Assembly: GCA_034766995.1 (NCBI GenBank)
Contig: CM068322.1
Location: 34,150,439-34,214,438 of the forward strand
DNA: 64,000 bases
Source: Acanthacorydalis orientalis
Taxonomy: Eukaryota > Arthropoda > Insecta > Megaloptera > Corydalidae
Direction: 5' to 3'
The notes under the pieces were generated by a model that did not search any database, was not told where the DNA came from, and saw nothing but the letters and a program-made list of their open reading frames with translations. A program made the position numbers and the translations under genes. Below, in pieces: positions 61,851 through 64,000 of the stretch. Each line of letters opens with the position of its first letter. The stretch's first letter is position 1.

Positions 61851-62030
61851 TATATTTTTCTGTATCTTAACACTGAAAATGATGGCTTCACCATCGAAAT
61901 ACGCTTGAGCAACTACTAAAAATGATTAATAACCATTTATCAAACGTTTGTGTGGTTTGGGAAGCGAGGAAAGAATTAATTCGTGAAATTGGATTTAACA
62001 ACAGTGTCAGAACTATATTGTGATAATACA
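61851..62030 (+). repeat. Dispersed foldback-type repeat, plus copy
   Basis: TTTTTCTGTATCTTAACACT, GAAAATGATGGCTTCACCAT, CGAAATACGCTTGAGCAACT, GTGTGGTTTGGGAAGCGAGG and ACAGTGTCAGAACTATATTG. A clean single copy useful for defining the 3' end. Confidence 0.85.
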
Positions 62031-62419
62031 TTTAAAGTTTTAAATAAAGTCATGGAAGAGATTTAACATATTTTGTGAATATATTAAAAGTCAATCAAAC
62101 TTCCCAATGTACATATTAGAAGTTTTCTTGCTCTTAACAAGTGTAAAAACTGAATAAATGAAAATAACTAGTTTTTGAATTGAATATATTGGCATTTGGT
62201 TAGAAATTCAATTTAACTATTTTCCAAGTTTTCTTCGATCGAACTCGCTAGATGGTAAAAGGTTTATATATAATGCAATTTTTTAATTTTCAAGAAATCA
62301 CTGTTCAATCATATTCTTAAAACGTCAAACTTTAATTGATGTGTTTCTCGTTAGAAACCAGACCGTTCTTCGGAAGAAGAAGAAGCATGTTTCAAAAATT
62401 AATTTTCTCTCTCCACATC
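62031..62419. other. No feature seen
   Basis: AT-rich, unassigned. Confidence 0.5.
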
Positions 62420-62680
62420 CACAAAAGTCTTGTTACAATATAATTCTGACATTTACTAAGTTCACTTGTTCCTCTTATCCTACAAACGACTAGAAATCGT
62501 TTGATCAAAAATGTTTCATAAATGAATTTAATTATTTATCAATAATTATTTATTCAACTTTTTTGGTCAGAAAATTTTGATGGTTTGTGAATTGAGTAGA
62601 ATTTATGTACAAAAAAAGTCTTCTGATTAAAATATTCAAAAATTGATTACTGATTATGCACATTTCTATGGGGATGTCAT
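62420..62680. repeat. Dispersed foldback-type repeat fragments
   Basis: A minus piece (62470-62535: CTTATCCTACAAACGACTAG, TTTGATCAAAAATGTTTCAT) is followed by a plus piece (62555-62600: TTTTGGTCAGAAAATTTTGA, TGGTTTGTGAATTGAG) and a further minus piece with GATTACTGATTATGCACATT. Confidence 0.65.
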
Positions 62681-63414
62681 CATGTTATGAAAGGATCGTG
62701 GTAGCATTTCCATTTAAACACACATAAAAAAAGATTTTAATCATGAAAGTTTGTGAGCAGTGCGAAATCCTTTATGAAACCTGTTGTAATATTTCTATTC
62801 AATCACACTTTTGTACTTAAGTTTGTTAAATAAATGAACACTCCCTTTACTAAATAGTCGATATAGAAATTCAATAGTATATACTGTAAATAATTTAAAT
62901 AAACTTCAAATGAGCGAAATACAAAACAAATAGAAGCGTACAATTTCATCCATCGTTACAAGCACAATGCATCCATCCATCGACAGGTTTCGCAAACATT
63001 CTATGAGAATCTATAGCACACGTCGACGTTCTATCGAGCAACGATTATCGCCATGGTTGCCAGAACTATTGAAAAAGCCAACAGAACATGTAAAGTACAG
63101 CCGTTGCGAACGAAATCATGTAATCGAATGTGCTCGAGTGTATACATTGTGTTTGCTTTTCTTATAATTAAAATAAAACGAATAAAATCTAAAAACACAA
63201 ATAAAGTTTGTACGATGGATGCAAATAATGAAATAGTGCGAGCTCGTTACGTCGATCTTGTGAAACTTGATGGAAAAATGTTAGTGCATGAAGTCAGTTT
63301 TTATACTTGAATAGATTGGTAAAAGTTGTAGCATGTTATGTTTTTGAATAGTGGGTTTGTTTGTTTGTTTTTCGATGTAATTTTCATGTTGAAATAAACG
63401 TTAAAAAGAAGTAT
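62681..63414. other. Unique balanced block, no supported gene
   Basis: Bases 62960-63310 are less AT-rich and hold two overlapping plus frames (62967-63167 and 63053-63310). The second ends VRARYVDLVKLDGKMLVHEV and has no known domain. A (GTTT)n run lies at 63357-63374. Confidence 0.35.
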
Positions 63415-63425
63415 ATATCATATAT

Positions 63426-63489
<64 letters not shown>
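63415..63489. repeat. (TA)n-(GT)n microsatellite abutting a mariner
   Basis: TATATCA repeats, then (TA)n, then (GT)n ending at the mariner terminal repeat TTAGGTGTAAACATTAATTC. Confidence 0.95.
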
Positions 63490-63490
<1 letters not shown>

Positions 63491-64000
63491 TAGGTGTAAA
63501 CATTAATTCTTTTAAATTGAATCAATCATAATTCTGTTTCAAAATAAAATATTTTCTCGTCGTTTGAGGATTTTGCAGTGTCAACCTTAACATTTAAAAA
63601 CACTATATATCTTGACCAAGCAGTTGGCACAACCTCACAAAACAGTATGGTGAACACGATGAAGGTCGAAAAGCAGCATATTAAGCACTGCATACTTTTC
63701 ACGTTCTAGTTAAAAAAATGTTTCCAATACAGAGGGAATTATTTGTTCAGCTTTGGGGGAAAATGCGATTCATTAAACAAGTGAAAAAAATGGTTTCAAA
63801 ATTTTAGAAATGGTGAGTGTGATCTTTTCGATCGAGAACTTCCCGGACAAACAAAGCAATTTGAAGACAAGCAAAATGTCCTATCGTCTACATCGACTGA
63901 GAAATTTTCAAAAGCTAGACTCATGGGTTCCACATGAGATCAGCTTATAAAACAAAGAAATAAATTACGATAGAGTTCTGTTCTCGCTCACAGGATTCAA
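63490..64000 (+). mobile_element. mariner (TTAGGTGTA family), longest 5' part, runs off the window
   Basis: The terminal repeat is followed by the family 5' UTR with the unexpanded CACTATATATCTTGACCAAG seed, and a start region at about 63660 (GATGAAGGTCGAAAAGCAGC). The transposase is read with frameshifts: after the first HTH, FRNGECDLFDRELPGQTKQF near 63807-63860 (consensus DFDLSD.ERPGQPKKFED), then EKFSKARLMGST near 63900 and a WVPHEIS block at 63930-63945. Stops follow. This copy defines the first ~100 codons of the family and links the shorter derivatives to a transposase. The rest lies outside the window. Confidence 0.85.

Overview
The window reads as non-coding DNA from an AT-rich animal genome, most likely an arthropod and probably an insect. 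That is inferred from the mix of mariner (DD34D) transposases, DUF4817-type HTH transposases, Tc1-like and hAT-like pieces and dense (TA)n microsatellites. No species can be named. I found no host protein-coding gene, tRNA, rRNA or CRISPR array that I can support. Most open frames are short, many read only Tyr-Ile or His-Thr runs through (TA)n or (CA)n, and the recognisable ones are broken transposases. The window is probably intergenic or deep inside a large intron.

Layout. 0-5 kb: a 0.7 kb long-terminal-inverted-repeat element, a mariner end and a decayed minus-strand DUF4817-type element. 5-20 kb: low-complexity DNA, a ~157 bp tandem repeat (7.4-7.9 kb), a mariner C-terminal fragment (9.6-10.0 kb), a foldback (11.5 kb), a DUF4817-type fragment (12.2-12.7 kb) and a ~200 bp tandem duplication (19.4-19.8 kb). 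20-30 kb: a mariner fragment, a hAT-like MITE (20.6-21.1 kb), a tandem array of the dominant foldback-type repeat (22.4-23.8 kb), a three-unit chimeric mariner/DUF4817 tandem (24.6-25.3 kb), a DUF4817-type element (26.2-27.1 kb) and an internally deleted mariner (29.5-30.3 kb). 31-44 kb: many copies of the foldback-type repeat, an 80 bp palindromic mariner MITE inside one copy, two arrays of one ~80 bp minisatellite, and hammerhead-like dispersed motifs. 45-64 kb: two more internally deleted mariners, a nearly full-length dead mariner with both ends (48.6-49.8 kb), a 5'-deleted mariner of another lineage (59.7-60.5 kb), a second hAT-like MITE inverted relative to the first (55.6-56.1 kb), a mariner/Tc1 chimera (61.3-61.9 kb) and a mariner running off the right edge.

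Three structures connect the window. First, a dispersed repeat family (~20 loci here) often occurs as head-to-head inverted pairs whose transcripts could fold into long hairpins. Second, (TA)n arrays are tied to transposons: they abut element ends, flank elements on both sides, or have expanded from short TA seeds inside an element while related copies keep the short seed. Third, several unique CpG-richer islands of 200-700 bp, without convincing reading frames, stand out from the AT-rich background and are the best candidates for host regulatory sequence or untranslated exons. Coordinates of decayed repeats are approximate by about 10-30 bases; element ends are exact only where terminal repeats are described.
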